A stretch of 64,000 nt of DNA from Actinoplanes solisilvae (GTDB lineage Bacteria; Actinomycetota; Actinomycetes; Mycobacteriales; Micromonosporaceae). The stretch lies in assembly GCF_003999975.1 (NCBI RefSeq), contig NZ_RJAC01000005.1:1-64000 (forward strand), written 5' to 3'. Shown here one piece after another: positions 7,980-15,591 of the stretch (the stretch's first letter is position 1; the number at the start of each line of letters is the position of its first letter). The position numbers and the translations under genes were made by a program. The notes below the pieces were generated by a model, which ran no database searches, was not told the DNA's origin, and was given only the letters and a program-made list of their open reading frames with translations.

Positions 7980-8303
7980 TCAGGAGCGCGTTTCGGCCAC
8001 GATCCAGTCCAAGTACGGTTCCCAGCCGCCCGTGATGGGCAGGACAATTAGCTCCGGAACCTCACCGCTGTGGTGCTCGGGAAGCCAGGCCTTGAGGTCG
8101 TTGACCCTGTCAGCGGCGGTCTTGATCCACAGTTGCCACTCGGGCTCGTCGTAGATCTCGCCCTTCCACCGGTAGACAGCCCGGATGGGTGAGGTTACCT
8201 GCACGCATGCGGCTAGTCGGGCTTCGACCAGCTCGTGAGCGAGCTTGCTGGCCTCCTCTTCAGACGGCGTTGTAGTCAGGACTACGACGTGTTCACTGGT
8301 CAT
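7980..8303 (-). CDS. cutA: CutA1-like divalent cation tolerance protein
   Basis: This 107-residue protein is read from ATG 8303, with GAAGGAGA four bases upstream. It matches the CutA1 family over its length: VVLTTTPSEEEASKLAHEL, then ARLAACVQVTSPIRAVYRWKG with the conserved Ala-Cys-Val segment, then WQLWIKT and a C-terminal PELIVLPITGG followed by YLDWI. CutA1 proteins are very stable trimers linked to copper tolerance in E. coli, but their biochemical role is unsettled. The start overlaps the end of the upstream regulator gene by 11 bases, so the two are co-translated. CutA is unusual cargo for an AICE. Confidence 0.88.
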   Translation of the reverse strand: MTSEHVVVLTTTPSEEEASKLAHELVEARLAACVQVTSPIRAVYRWKGEIYDEPEWQLWIKTAADRVNDLKAWLPEHHSGEVPELIVLPITGGWEPYLDWIVAETRS

Positions 8304-9003
8304 CGGGCTCTCCTTCGAATGTTGCTGCGGTTCGCAGTGCCTTGATCCCTCGTGTGCTCTTGAGGTCGTTGACGAGTCGCACGACCTGCTCCTCGGACTT
8401 GCCGAGCGCGCCCCATCCCGATAGGAGGTCGCCATCGTGGCTGGTTCCGGTCCAGATGCCTCGTGCGTCTTCGCCATGTGTGTGGAGCCCGAAATAGAGG
8501 CTGCCCTTCGACGCGACGCCACCATCGTTTGCGGCGTACCAGCCGATAAGCAGGCGGTTGTCCCACAGTCGCAGCTCGCCGCGCCAGTGATACCCCCCCT
8601 CTTCGAGGGTGAGGGGCACCCGAGTCCCCCCTGGGTCGTTCACGGTTCCGCGCGACGTGGTCTGTATGGCGATGAGGTCGTCCTGCTGCATGAACTGGAC
8701 CGTCTGTGCAGTGACTTGATCGCTGCCGTCGTTGCTGGTCTGCCAACTCATCCACCACTCGCCGGTCAGGTCGACGCGGTGACTTGGAAGGTCGCCCACC
8801 AGCTCCAAGACGTTCATGCGCAGAGCACGCGCGATTGCGATGCCCACGGAGAGTAACGGCTGCTGCTCGCCAGCCTCGTACCTGCGTATCTGCCGGGTGT
8901 TCACGCCTGACGCCTCTGCGACCTGCGCTTGAGATAGGCCCAGCTCCGTGCGGCGGCGGCGGATTGCCGCCCCCGTCACGTTTTCCATGTCCTCGGTGCT
9001 CAC
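8293..9003 (-). CDS. XRE regulator with C-terminal sensory-type domain
   Basis: The 236-residue protein starts with GTG at 9003. Residues 10-65 are an XRE helix-turn-helix (IRRRRTELGLSQAQVAEASG, then NTRQIRRYEAGEQQP). Residues 78-210 form a beta-rich domain beginning LTGEWWMSWQTS and containing repeated Trp/Gly strands, suggestive of a small beta-barrel ligand-binding module; I do not recognise its family. A promoter (TTGTCA, 16-bp spacer, TACACT) on this strand places the transcription start at about the GTG, so the mRNA is probably leaderless. It faces the transfer operon starting at 9133 and probably represses both directions. Confidence 0.75.
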   Translation of the reverse strand: MSTEDMENVTGAAIRRRRTELGLSQAQVAEASGVNTRQIRRYEAGEQQPLLSVGIAIARALRMNVLELVGDLPSHRVDLTGEWWMSWQTSNDGSDQVTAQTVQFMQQDDLIAIQTTSRGTVNDPGGTRVPLTLEEGGYHWRGELRLWDNRLLIGWYAANDGGVASKGSLYFGLHTHGEDARGIWTGTSHDGDLLSGWGALGKSEEQVVRLVNDLKSTRGIKALRTAATFEGEPDDQ

Positions 9004-9009
9004 TTCTCA

Positions 9010-9098
9010 AGTGTAGAGGCTTTTTAGTCCTTGACAAGCGGACCACTAGGGCGGATTGTGGGACTCATAGGGCACCTGATGAGGACTAGAAAGTCCTC
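9010..9098. promoter_or_regulatory. Divergent promoter and operator region of the AICE
   Basis: On the minus strand TTGTCA (9037-9032) and TACACT (9015-9010) make a promoter for the regulator. On the plus strand TTGACA (9031-9036) overlaps it, facing the transfer operon, with only a weak -10 near 9054. A palindrome, GAGGACT-AGAA-AGTCCTC, lies at 9081-9098, and a degenerate relative (GAGGCT, four T, AGTCCT) overlaps the promoters at 9016-9031. The layout suggests an autoregulatory switch by the XRE protein encoded at 8293-9003. Confidence 0.6.
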
Positions 9099-9132
9099 TG
9101 AGTGCGTCAAAGACTGCATCTGGGGAGGACGG

Positions 9133-9999
9133 ATGTCAGGAAGTCTGTTCGAGAGATCGCCGGTGAGCGAGTTCGCGATTGTCGAGCCGCCGGTGTCGCA
9201 GTGGTACGCGCGGCGTGCCTGGGTCACGGCGTTGGTCGTGGGTCTGGCGTTGGACGTGCTGGTGACTGCGGTGCTGAGCGTGTTCTATCCGCTGCTGCTG
9301 GCGGTGGTGTGGGGCGCGCTGGTTGGCGCGGTCTGCGCGTTTCTGGCGGCGGTGCTGGTGCGTGTCTGGCCGGTGTTGCGGGCGCTGTGGTGGTGGTCGT
9401 TCGAGATCACAACCTCGGTGGTCGTGGCCGGTGGCTGGGTCGCGCTGGCGCATACGGCGGCCTGGTGGGTGGCCTTGGCTGTGCTGGTGGCGGTGGCGGG
9501 CGTGGTGTTCGTGCCGCGTCGGCCGCGTCGGTTTGTGTGGGCGTGGTCGTGGTGTCTGGTGGTTCGTCACCGGCTGCGGCTGTGTTTCGCGACGCTGGTC
9601 CGCTCGCAGGTGCGGGTGACCGGTGGCCGTCCGGCGGCGTTGCCGCTGCTGCTGTGGGCCCGTCCGACGCTCGCTGGTGAGCGGGTGTGGCTGTGGCTGC
9701 GGCCGGGCCTGTCGCTGGAGGACCTGGAAGGTAGGGCGTCGCTGATCGCGGTGGCCTGTATCGCCAGGCAGGTGCGGATAGCTCCCGCGTCGGAGCGGTA
9801 CGCCGCGCTACTGCGCGTCGACATCGCCCGTCGGGACCCGCTGAGCGGCCGGATCGATTCGCCGCTGGCGCTGCTGATCCCGAGCCTGCGCAACACCGAT
9901 GCGGACGTGCCGGTGTCTCCGGCCGTGCCGCCGGTCGGCCTGGAGCTGGCCGACATCGAAGAGCCGGCACCGGAACCGTCCCGTCGGGGTGGTCGGTGA
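9133..9999 (+). CDS. Membrane protein of the transfer operon, probable translocase partner
   Basis: This is a 288-residue protein from ATG 9133, with GGGGAGGA just upstream. The open frame extends back to 9031 through the operator and is not expected to be translated there. The first 125 residues hold about four membrane helices in two tight hairpins, and the rest is cytoplasmic with a conserved-looking core LSLEDLEGRASLIAVACIAR. It is followed by SSB and an FtsK-like ATPase that lacks membrane helices. I infer that it supplies the membrane anchor of the DNA translocase which in pSAM2-type elements is one TraB/TraSA polypeptide. Confidence 0.6.
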   Translation: MSGSLFERSPVSEFAIVEPPVSQWYARRAWVTALVVGLALDVLVTAVLSVFYPLLLAVVWGALVGAVCAFLAAVLVRVWPVLRALWWWSFEITTSVVVAGGWVALAHTAAWWVALAVLVAVAGVVFVPRRPRRFVWAWSWCLVVRHRLRLCFATLVRSQVRVTGGRPAALPLLLWARPTLAGERVWLWLRPGLSLEDLEGRASLIAVACIARQVRIAPASERYAALLRVDIARRDPLSGRIDSPLALLIPSLRNTDADVPVSPAVPPVGLELADIEEPAPEPSRRGGR

Positions 10000-10202
10000 T
10001 GACGGTTCAAGCCGTGGTGATCGGCATCTCTGAGAGTCCAGCGGAGATCGAGCCGATGCGCCACGACAGCGAGGTCTGGATCCGCCTCGGACATCTGTCG
10101 CTGTATGTCCGCGCAGCGGACATCGAGCGGTTGTCGACCGCTCTGGATCAAGCCCGCGAGGTGTTGAAAGCCAGCGCCTCGAAGTCGGAAGACAAGGAGT
10201 AA
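9999..10202 (+). CDS. Small conserved-type AICE protein
   Basis: The 67-residue protein starts at ATG 9999, sharing one base with the stop of the preceding gene. GTG at 9996 would add one residue. It is a soluble protein with a beta strand pair VWIRLGHLSLYVRAADIE and a C-terminal charged helix. No named domain is recognised. The tight spacing on both sides (ssb begins 6 bp after its stop) puts it in the transfer operon. Confidence 0.6.
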   Translation: MTVQAVVIGISESPAEIEPMRHDSEVWIRLGHLSLYVRAADIERLSTALDQAREVLKASASKSEDKE

Positions 10203-10208
10203 CCAGCA

Positions 10209-10649
10209 ATGGCGAACGAAACCAGCATGACGATGGTCGGCAACCTGACCGCCGATCCAGAACTGCGGTTCCTGCCCAACGGCACGGCGATGGTGAAGTT
10301 CACGATCGCCTCTACCCCGCGCACCCTCGACCGGCAGTCGGGCGAGTGGAAGGACGGCGACCCGCTGTTCATGGCGTGTACCGCGTTCCGCGACATCGCC
10401 GAGCACATCGCCGAGTCGCTGCAAAAGGGCACGCGGGTCATCGTGCAGGGCCGGTTGCGGCTGTCGCGGTGGGAGACCCCGGAAGGCGACAAGCGCTCCG
10501 CGTATGGCTTGGACGTCGACGAGATCGGCCCGAGCCTGCGTTTCGCTCAGGCGAAGGTCACCCGCATGAACCGCAAGGGCGGCGACGGGTTCACCCCGGA
10601 AACCGTGCCGGACGACGCCTGGGCCTCCGCGGCTCCGGCGGCGGCCTGA
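10209..10649 (+). CDS. ssb: Single-stranded DNA-binding protein
   Basis: This 146-residue protein begins at ATG 10209 after an AAGGAG site. It shows the SSB OB-fold: [63 protein letters not shown] and [15 protein letters not shown]. The C-terminal tail is short and ends in AAPAAA rather than the acidic DDDIPF-type tip of chromosomal SSB. It may therefore not recruit the usual SSB partners. Plasmids and ICEs often carry their own SSB to protect single strands during rolling-circle replication, which fits the RepSA-type initiator downstream. Confidence 0.93.
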   Translation: MANETSMTMVGNLTADPELRFLPNGTAMVKFTIASTPRTLDRQSGEWKDGDPLFMACTAFRDIAEHIAESLQKGTRVIVQGRLRLSRWETPEGDKRSAYGLDVDEIGPSLRFAQAKVTRMNRKGGDGFTPETVPDDAWASAAPAAA

Positions 10650-10663
10650 CAGGGGGATAAGTC

Positions 10664-11536
10664 GTGTCTCCTGTCCTGGTTGCTGAGACCGCCGACGGTG
10701 CGGTCGAGCTCGGCCCGGCCCTGTCGATTTTCGATCCGGTGCACGTCGGGATCGATGAGTTCGGCCAGCCGGTCCGGGTCCCGCTGATCTACCGCAACAT
10801 GCTGATCGGTGGGGAACCGGGGGCGGGAAAGTCGGCGCTGCTCAACGCCTTGGTGGCGCACGCCGCGCTGTCGCTGGACTGCCGGCTGTGCCTGCTCGAC
10901 GGCAAGCAGGTCGAGCTGGGCCAGTGGCGCGGCTGTGCGGACGCGTTCGTCGGCCCGGACATCGTCAAGGCCAACATCCTGCTCACGCGGTTGCAGACGA
11001 TGATGGATCGCCGGTACACGTATCTGCTGGCGTGCAAGCGCCGGAAGATCACCCCGAACGATACGTTCCTGCCGTACGTGGTGGTCATTGACGAGATCGC
11101 CTTTTACTCGGCCACGACCGGGGACAAGAAGCAGCGCGAAGAGTTCGCGGCGCTGCTGCGTGACCTGGTCGCCCGGGGCCGGGCGGTCGGCATCATCGTC
11201 ATCGCCGCCACCCAGCGGCCGTCCTCGGACATCATCCCCACTTCGTTGCGGGATCTGTTCGCGTGGCGGTTCGCCGGACGGTGCACCAATGACAGCTCGT
11301 CGGACATCGTCCTCGGGCATGGCTGGGCTAATCAGGGCTGGACTGCGAACAGCATCAGCCCGAACAACCCCGGCGCGGGTCTGCTCATCGCCGAAGGCGG
11401 CAGCCCGCAACTAATCAAGACCGCGTACCTGGATGACCTCGTCTGCGCGGCCATCGCCGACTACGCGGCCACCCTGCGCGCCATTGCTCCGCCGATCGAC
11501 GGCCGGAAACTTCGGCCCGTCCCGGCGGCGGCCTGA
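10664..11536 (+). CDS. FtsK/SpoIIIE-type DNA translocase ATPase of the AICE
   Basis: The 290-residue protein starts at GTG 10664. It contains a Walker A, LIGGEPGAGKSALLNAL (about residues 46-62), and a Walker B, VVVIDEIAF (about 138-146). These are followed by the FtsK-like LLRDLVARGRAVGIIVIAAT segment with TQRPSSDIIP. It lacks the membrane region and gamma domain of chromosomal FtsK. This is the motor of AICE conjugation, pumping double-stranded DNA to the recipient. Its membrane part is probably the separate protein encoded at 9133-9999. Confidence 0.88.
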   Translation: MSPVLVAETADGAVELGPALSIFDPVHVGIDEFGQPVRVPLIYRNMLIGGEPGAGKSALLNALVAHAALSLDCRLCLLDGKQVELGQWRGCADAFVGPDIVKANILLTRLQTMMDRRYTYLLACKRRKITPNDTFLPYVVVIDEIAFYSATTGDKKQREEFAALLRDLVARGRAVGIIVIAATQRPSSDIIPTSLRDLFAWRFAGRCTNDSSSDIVLGHGWANQGWTANSISPNNPGAGLLIAEGGSPQLIKTAYLDDLVCAAIADYAATLRAIAPPIDGRKLRPVPAAA

Positions 11537-11600
11537 CGCGTCCACAAGCCTCCCGGAATCCCGGGCGGACAAACCGATCCACGGAAGGAGGGCCGCTCTC

Positions 11601-11990
11601 ATGGCCCGACGCAATCTCCCCGAGCGGCTGGTGCAGCCGGTCCGGACTATCCACTACGTGGACCCGGCGATGCAGTCGGACCTGCAAAGGTACGGGCTGC
11701 TGAACGCGGCCGAGATCATCCGGCAGAAGCAGCGCAACTCCGAGCTGTACCTGAAGTGGCAGATCCGCCAGGCCGAGATCAAAGAGCGCGACAAGAAGTT
11801 TCGCCGGTTCTGGCTCGGCTTCGGCGCCCTCGTCGGCCTGGTGCTGCTGGTCGTCGTGTTCATCGGCGGCTGGTGGCTGTGGACCATCGCGGGTCTCGGC
11901 GTCCTCGCCGTCCCCGTGGTCCTGCTGTTCGCGGGCGCGCTCGCGGCGGGTGGCCACCGCTGCATCACCATCGTGCAGCACATGCACTGA
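11601..11990 (+). CDS. Two-helix membrane protein of the transfer operon
   Basis: This is a 129-residue protein read from ATG 11601 after GAAGGAGGG. Its N-terminal half is cytoplasmic and helical, with NAAEIIRQKQRNSELYLKWQ as a probable coiled coil. Two membrane helices follow at about residues 72-93 and 95-117. No named family is recognised. Position directly after the FtsK-like gene suggests a role in transfer or spreading. Confidence 0.65.
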   Translation: MARRNLPERLVQPVRTIHYVDPAMQSDLQRYGLLNAAEIIRQKQRNSELYLKWQIRQAEIKERDKKFRRFWLGFGALVGLVLLVVVFIGGWWLWTIAGLGVLAVPVVLLFAGALAAGGHRCITIVQHMH

Positions 11991-12109
11991 CCAGCACCAA
12001 CAACCCCGGGCCGCAAGGTCCGAGCGGACGACACCGAACTCAGCCGTGGAAAGCAGATCGGTGCCGCCGCCCCTTCACCAACCCCGTTCCGATGGAAGGA
12101 GTCGGCGTC

Positions 12110-13141
12110 ATGAACCCTACCCAAAACCCGGAGAACACTGCTCCGGAACCCGGCCTGCCGGCCAAGCACCCCCGGTTCTTCGACCTGCTCGACAAGGTCC
12201 CCGGCGGCGTCGGCATCCGTGCCCGCCTGTCGGCGGCCCTCGGCAACCCGGTCGATGACACGGTCACCTTCGAACCGACCGAAACCGGCATCGCCGCCCT
12301 CGATACCCCGGCCCCGGCTGAAGAGCCGGTCGCGTGGGTCGCGGTCAGCGGCTGGTGCGAGGTCTGCGGGAACGCGCTGCCGTGGAAGCGCACGTGGAAC
12401 GAGCCGCTGTGCTCCGCCTGCGTGAGCGTGGCCCGGCCCGACATCCGGCCGAGCAGCAACGGCCCGGCCGAGCCGCCGTCGTCGTGCCCGGTCGACCTGG
12501 TCACCGCAACCAACGATCAGGTCACCGGACGGGTGCTGCGCTCGGCTGCGCTGTACCTGCAACGGCACGGCTGGACTCAAGGCGCGTACTACGACGCCAC
12601 CACCGGGATCTTCACACCCCCGGCGGACATGGTCGGCGCGATCGGCATGGTCTGCTACGGCGGACCGGTCGACGCCCCGGCGCAACACTTCGACTCGCCC
12701 GGCTTCCTCGACTTCGAGGCCGCCGTGCTGCACTTGGACCGGTATCTGCTGGCCGAGAACGGCAGCGAGTCGTACGAGTTCAACGACGCCAAAGGACGCC
12801 GTCTCGACGACGTCCTGTACGTGCTGCGCGACGCGGCGACCCGGCCGGCCGACGAGCTGATCGACGCCCTCAAGGCGATCGATCAGCTCAACGCCGACGT
12901 GGCCGCCGTCATCGGCGGGCTGCTTCCTGGCGGAGCCTTCGCTGAACTCGGCGAAGCTGCGGCTGTCGCCACCGACCAGGACAGCGACGACGGGCACAAC
13001 TTCGTCGACTGCCTGTTCTGCGGCGCTCCGGGCGGCTACCCGTACTGCCAGCGCTCGGACTGGCCCGGCCGACGGGCGATGTCGTGCGCCGAGGTAGTCG
13101 CGGCAGACGACGCTGACTCGGACGGCGGTGACGTCCGATGA
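12110..13141 (+). CDS. DUF6197-like protein with cysteine clusters
   Basis: The 343-residue protein begins at ATG 12110 after GAAGGAG. Near residue 83 it has a CEVCGNALPW ... CSAC zinc-finger-like cluster and at its C-terminal end a second one, CLFCGAP ... YCQ. Between them residues about 140-270 resemble DUF6197, a family frequent in actinobacterial mobile elements: RVLRSAALYLQRHGWTQG, then AIGMVCYGG, then LLAENGSESYEFND. The function is unknown. It overlaps the next gene by 4 bases. The 119 bp before it have no CDS. Confidence 0.65.
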   Translation: MNPTQNPENTAPEPGLPAKHPRFFDLLDKVPGGVGIRARLSAALGNPVDDTVTFEPTETGIAALDTPAPAEEPVAWVAVSGWCEVCGNALPWKRTWNEPLCSACVSVARPDIRPSSNGPAEPPSSCPVDLVTATNDQVTGRVLRSAALYLQRHGWTQGAYYDATTGIFTPPADMVGAIGMVCYGGPVDAPAQHFDSPGFLDFEAAVLHLDRYLLAENGSESYEFNDAKGRRLDDVLYVLRDAATRPADELIDALKAIDQLNADVAAVIGGLLPGGAFAELGEAAAVATDQDSDDGHNFVDCLFCGAPGGYPYCQRSDWPGRRAMSCAEVVAADDADSDGGDVR

Positions 13142-13818
13142 CCAAGAACACCGTCAAGCCTGCCTTGACGCCGAAGCCGCGTAAGCGGGCCAAGCGTCAG
13201 GTGGAAACGGCCGCGTTCGACGCGTTCACGCGCCGGATTCTGCGGGCCTACGGCTCGCGCGTCGCCGCTGGTGATGTTGAGGCCCTCGCTTCGCTCTCGC
13301 AGCTGTCCAGCGAGGTCGACGCGGTGACCCGCCTTGCCGTCGCCGGACTGCGCAAGGCTCCTTACTCCTACTCGTGGTCCGAGATCGCCGGTCGGCTTGG
13401 TATCAGCAAGCAGGCCGCGCAGCAGCGCTACGGCGAGCGGACCAGCCGGGGCACCTTGGATCGGCGCCTTCTTGACGCCGGACTGCATGTCTCGGTGGCG
13501 GACCTCGTGCAGGTGTTCGCCGATCACCACCCTGGTATCCCGGCCGCTTCGGTGTGCCCGGGATGCGGCTTCCGCTACCCCGACGGGGTCCTCGATTGCC
13601 CCACGAACGCCACTGTGCGTCCGCTGCTGCGGCGGCGGCGTGGGGAGGACCGGGCAGCGGTCGCCCGACTCACCGGCGAGCAGATGGAAGACCTGCTCAA
13701 AGCCAACGCATCCAAGGTCACCCGCGCGTCCCGGCGCGCGAGGCCCGAACCACCGACCACACCTGGCTATCAGGCGCGGTCGCTGTTCGACCTCGCCGGA
13801 AAGGACGTGTCCCGATGA
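13138..13818 (+). CDS. Helix-turn-helix protein with zinc-ribbon-like motif
   Basis: This is a 226-residue protein coupled by ATGA to the preceding gene. Its centre holds a helix-turn-helix, SWSEIAGRLGISKQAAQQRYG, like those of sigma-region-4 or winged regulators. After this come CPGCGFRY and a later Cys, a partial zinc ribbon. The ends are rich in Arg/Lys. It is probably a DNA-binding protein of the element; its targets cannot be inferred. Confidence 0.65.
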   Translation: MTKNTVKPALTPKPRKRAKRQVETAAFDAFTRRILRAYGSRVAAGDVEALASLSQLSSEVDAVTRLAVAGLRKAPYSYSWSEIAGRLGISKQAAQQRYGERTSRGTLDRRLLDAGLHVSVADLVQVFADHHPGIPAASVCPGCGFRYPDGVLDCPTNATVRPLLRRRRGEDRAAVARLTGEQMEDLLKANASKVTRASRRARPEPPTTPGYQARSLFDLAGKDVSR

Positions 13819-14090
13819 CTGACAGCCGACCCAACACCAACCCCGCCCCCGCCACGACGGAGGGCACCGTACCGGCATTCCGGTTCCACTACTACCTGGC
13901 CATCACCGAGTTTTCGGGTTCCAGCATCCGCACGGCGGAGATGGAGCTGCACCGCTCGCGGCCGATCCAGACGATGGACGACGTCGCGAGCGTCAAGCAA
14001 TGGCTGCGTAAGGAACACGGATTCGTCAACGCGCAGGTGTCGTTCAGTCTGCTGCGCACCGATCCCGCCCGCCCTTCGGGACGGTCGTGA
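13815..14090 (+). CDS. Small AICE protein of unknown function
   Basis: The 91-residue protein starts at ATG 13815, overlapping the preceding gene by 4 bases. After a Pro/Thr-rich leader it has a compact alpha/beta stretch, FRFHYYLAITEFSG through VKQWLRKEHGFVNAQVSF. It is found in an unbroken chain of overlapping genes that ends at repSA, which makes it very likely expressed. No domain recognised. Confidence 0.6.
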   Translation: MTDSRPNTNPAPATTEGTVPAFRFHYYLAITEFSGSSIRTAEMELHRSRPIQTMDDVASVKQWLRKEHGFVNAQVSFSLLRTDPARPSGRS

Positions 14091-14572
14091 TGACCATTCA
14101 CAACTACGAGATCAACACGGCGGCTGACTCGACCGCGCAGCCGATGGCTGACGTGCAGGCTCAGATCGCCCGGGTGGACACCAAAGCGTCCATCCTGTTC
14201 GGGTTCGCCCTGGCTGCCCTGACCGGTGGCACCGTGATCGTGTCCAAGGCGCATCTGCACGGCCCGTCGGCCGTCAGCGCCGCGATCGCGGCCGACATGC
14301 TCTGTGTCGCGCTGGTGCTGCTCGGCTTGGCCATCCGGCCGAACCTGAACGGTAACCACGGCTTCCTGCGCTGGGCCGCCGCGCCCGACGCCAGCAAGCT
14401 CCACACGGACCTGCACGCCGTCTCCGACGTACAGGAGCGCGTCGCGCACCTGTACGCGATGGCGCGCAGCGCCCGGACCAAATATCAGCGTGTCCGCCTG
14501 GCCGTCGACTCGCTCGGCGTGGCCCTGGCCTTCGCGCTGCTGACGGCGATCCTCGCCAACCTCGGCCGGTGA
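14090..14572 (+). CDS. Pycsar-effector-like (PycTM/DUF5706) membrane protein
   Basis: The 160-residue protein starts at ATG 14090. An N-terminal helix, ADVQAQIARVDTKASILFGF, is the signature of the PycTM family (D-T-K-A-S motif). Two membrane helices follow at about 38-57 and 64-83, then a cytoplasmic stretch, HLYAMARSARTKYQRVRLAV, and a last membrane helix at the C-terminus. In Pycsar anti-phage systems such proteins respond to cCMP or cUMP and damage the membrane. No cyclase gene is in the element. The protein could be an orphan effector, an immunity or exclusion factor, or a relative used for transfer. Confidence 0.65.
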   Translation: MTIHNYEINTAADSTAQPMADVQAQIARVDTKASILFGFALAALTGGTVIVSKAHLHGPSAVSAAIAADMLCVALVLLGLAIRPNLNGNHGFLRWAAAPDASKLHTDLHAVSDVQERVAHLYAMARSARTKYQRVRLAVDSLGVALAFALLTAILANLGR

Positions 14573-15591
14573 CCGCCATGGTGATCACTGGTCGTGGCTG
14601 GGCCTACATCGGTGCCGTCCTCGGCGGCACAGTGTCGATCGCCGCGAACATCGCTCACTCCTACGTCCCGCCCGCGAGCCTGGCTCCGGCGCTGGCGGCG
14701 GAGTGGTCACCCAAGCTCGGTGCCGTCATCGGTGCCGTGTTCTGGCCGCTGGCGTTGTTCGTCGGCACCGAGATCCTGACCCGGGTGGCCTGGCCCTCCG
14801 GGCTCGGCTGGCAGCTGCTGCGCTTCGGTGGTCTGACCCCCGTCGCGTTCGTCGCTGCCCTGGTCTCCTACCGGCACCTGTCCGGGCTCCTCAAGTACTA
14901 CGGCGAGGACCCCATCACCTGTGTGCTCGGCCCGCTTGCTGTCGACGGGCTGATGGTGATTTCCTCCGCCGCCCTGCTGGCGACGGCGGAACGCGCCCAC
15001 ACAATCGAATCCCTGACCACCCTGGCGTCGACCCCCATCACGGTCGTCGCCCCGCCCGCCGCCCCGGCACACAGCACCACCGCGCCGGAACCGGTAGGCG
15101 AACCCGAGCCGACCACGGAACCGGCAGTGACGCCGGAACCCGTGCCGGCCCCCCGGCCCGAACCCGTGCCGACCCCGGCCCAGGTTGCCCCTCGGATCCC
15201 CCGGGACCCGGCGAAACTCCCGCTGCGACCGCCCGCCACTCGGCCGGCCACTGCAAGCGCCTCGAAGACCAAGCCCCGCCCGACCGCGCCGACACGCGCG
15301 GCTGAGCCGCTGGCCGCTCCCGCCACCGACAACCCTGTCACCGAGCTGGAGCCCGCACAGCTGCCTCTGCCGTACACCGTCGACCCGGCCGTGCTGGTCA
15401 AGGCCCGCGAGACCGCCATGCAGTACCGCACCGAACACGGCACACCGATCAAAGCCGGACAGCTCGCCGCCCGTCTCCGGGTGAACTCCGAGACCGCAGC
15501 CCAGGCCCTGGCCGTGCTCGACCTCGAACCGGACAGCCCCACCAAGCACACGCCGACCGTCAACGGCAAGCCTGTGAAGGCCCACCGGTGA
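14569..15591 (+). CDS. DUF2637/Spd-like membrane protein with Pro-rich linker
   Basis: This is a 340-residue protein starting at GTG 14569 in a 4-base overlap; ATG 14578 is possible. Residues 1-150 contain four membrane helices with the DUF2637 features GAVFWPLALFVGTEILTRVAW, LVSYRHLSGLL and LGPLAVDGLMVISSAALLA. A long Pro/Ala/Glu linker (about 155-255) joins a C-terminal helical domain, AGQLAARLRVNSETAAQALA, which looks like a winged helix. Related proteins in actinomycete plasmids and ICEs are spread (Spd) proteins that help DNA move between hyphal compartments. It overlaps repSA by 4 bases. Confidence 0.75.
   Translation: MTAMVITGRGWAYIGAVLGGTVSIAANIAHSYVPPASLAPALAAEWSPKLGAVIGAVFWPLALFVGTEILTRVAWPSGLGWQLLRFGGLTPVAFVAALVSYRHLSGLLKYYGEDPITCVLGPLAVDGLMVISSAALLATAERAHTIESLTTLASTPITVVAPPAAPAHSTTAPEPVGEPEPTTEPAVTPEPVPAPRPEPVPTPAQVAPRIPRDPAKLPLRPPATRPATASASKTKPRPTAPTRAAEPLAAPATDNPVTELEPAQLPLPYTVDPAVLVKARETAMQYRTEHGTPIKAGQLAARLRVNSETAAQALAVLDLEPDSPTKHTPTVNGKPVKAHR

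Noticed and set aside
14090..15591. Complete Pycsar defence system
   Set aside because: Only an effector-like protein is present. No pyrimidine cyclase with a class III cyclase domain was found in the neighbouring genes.
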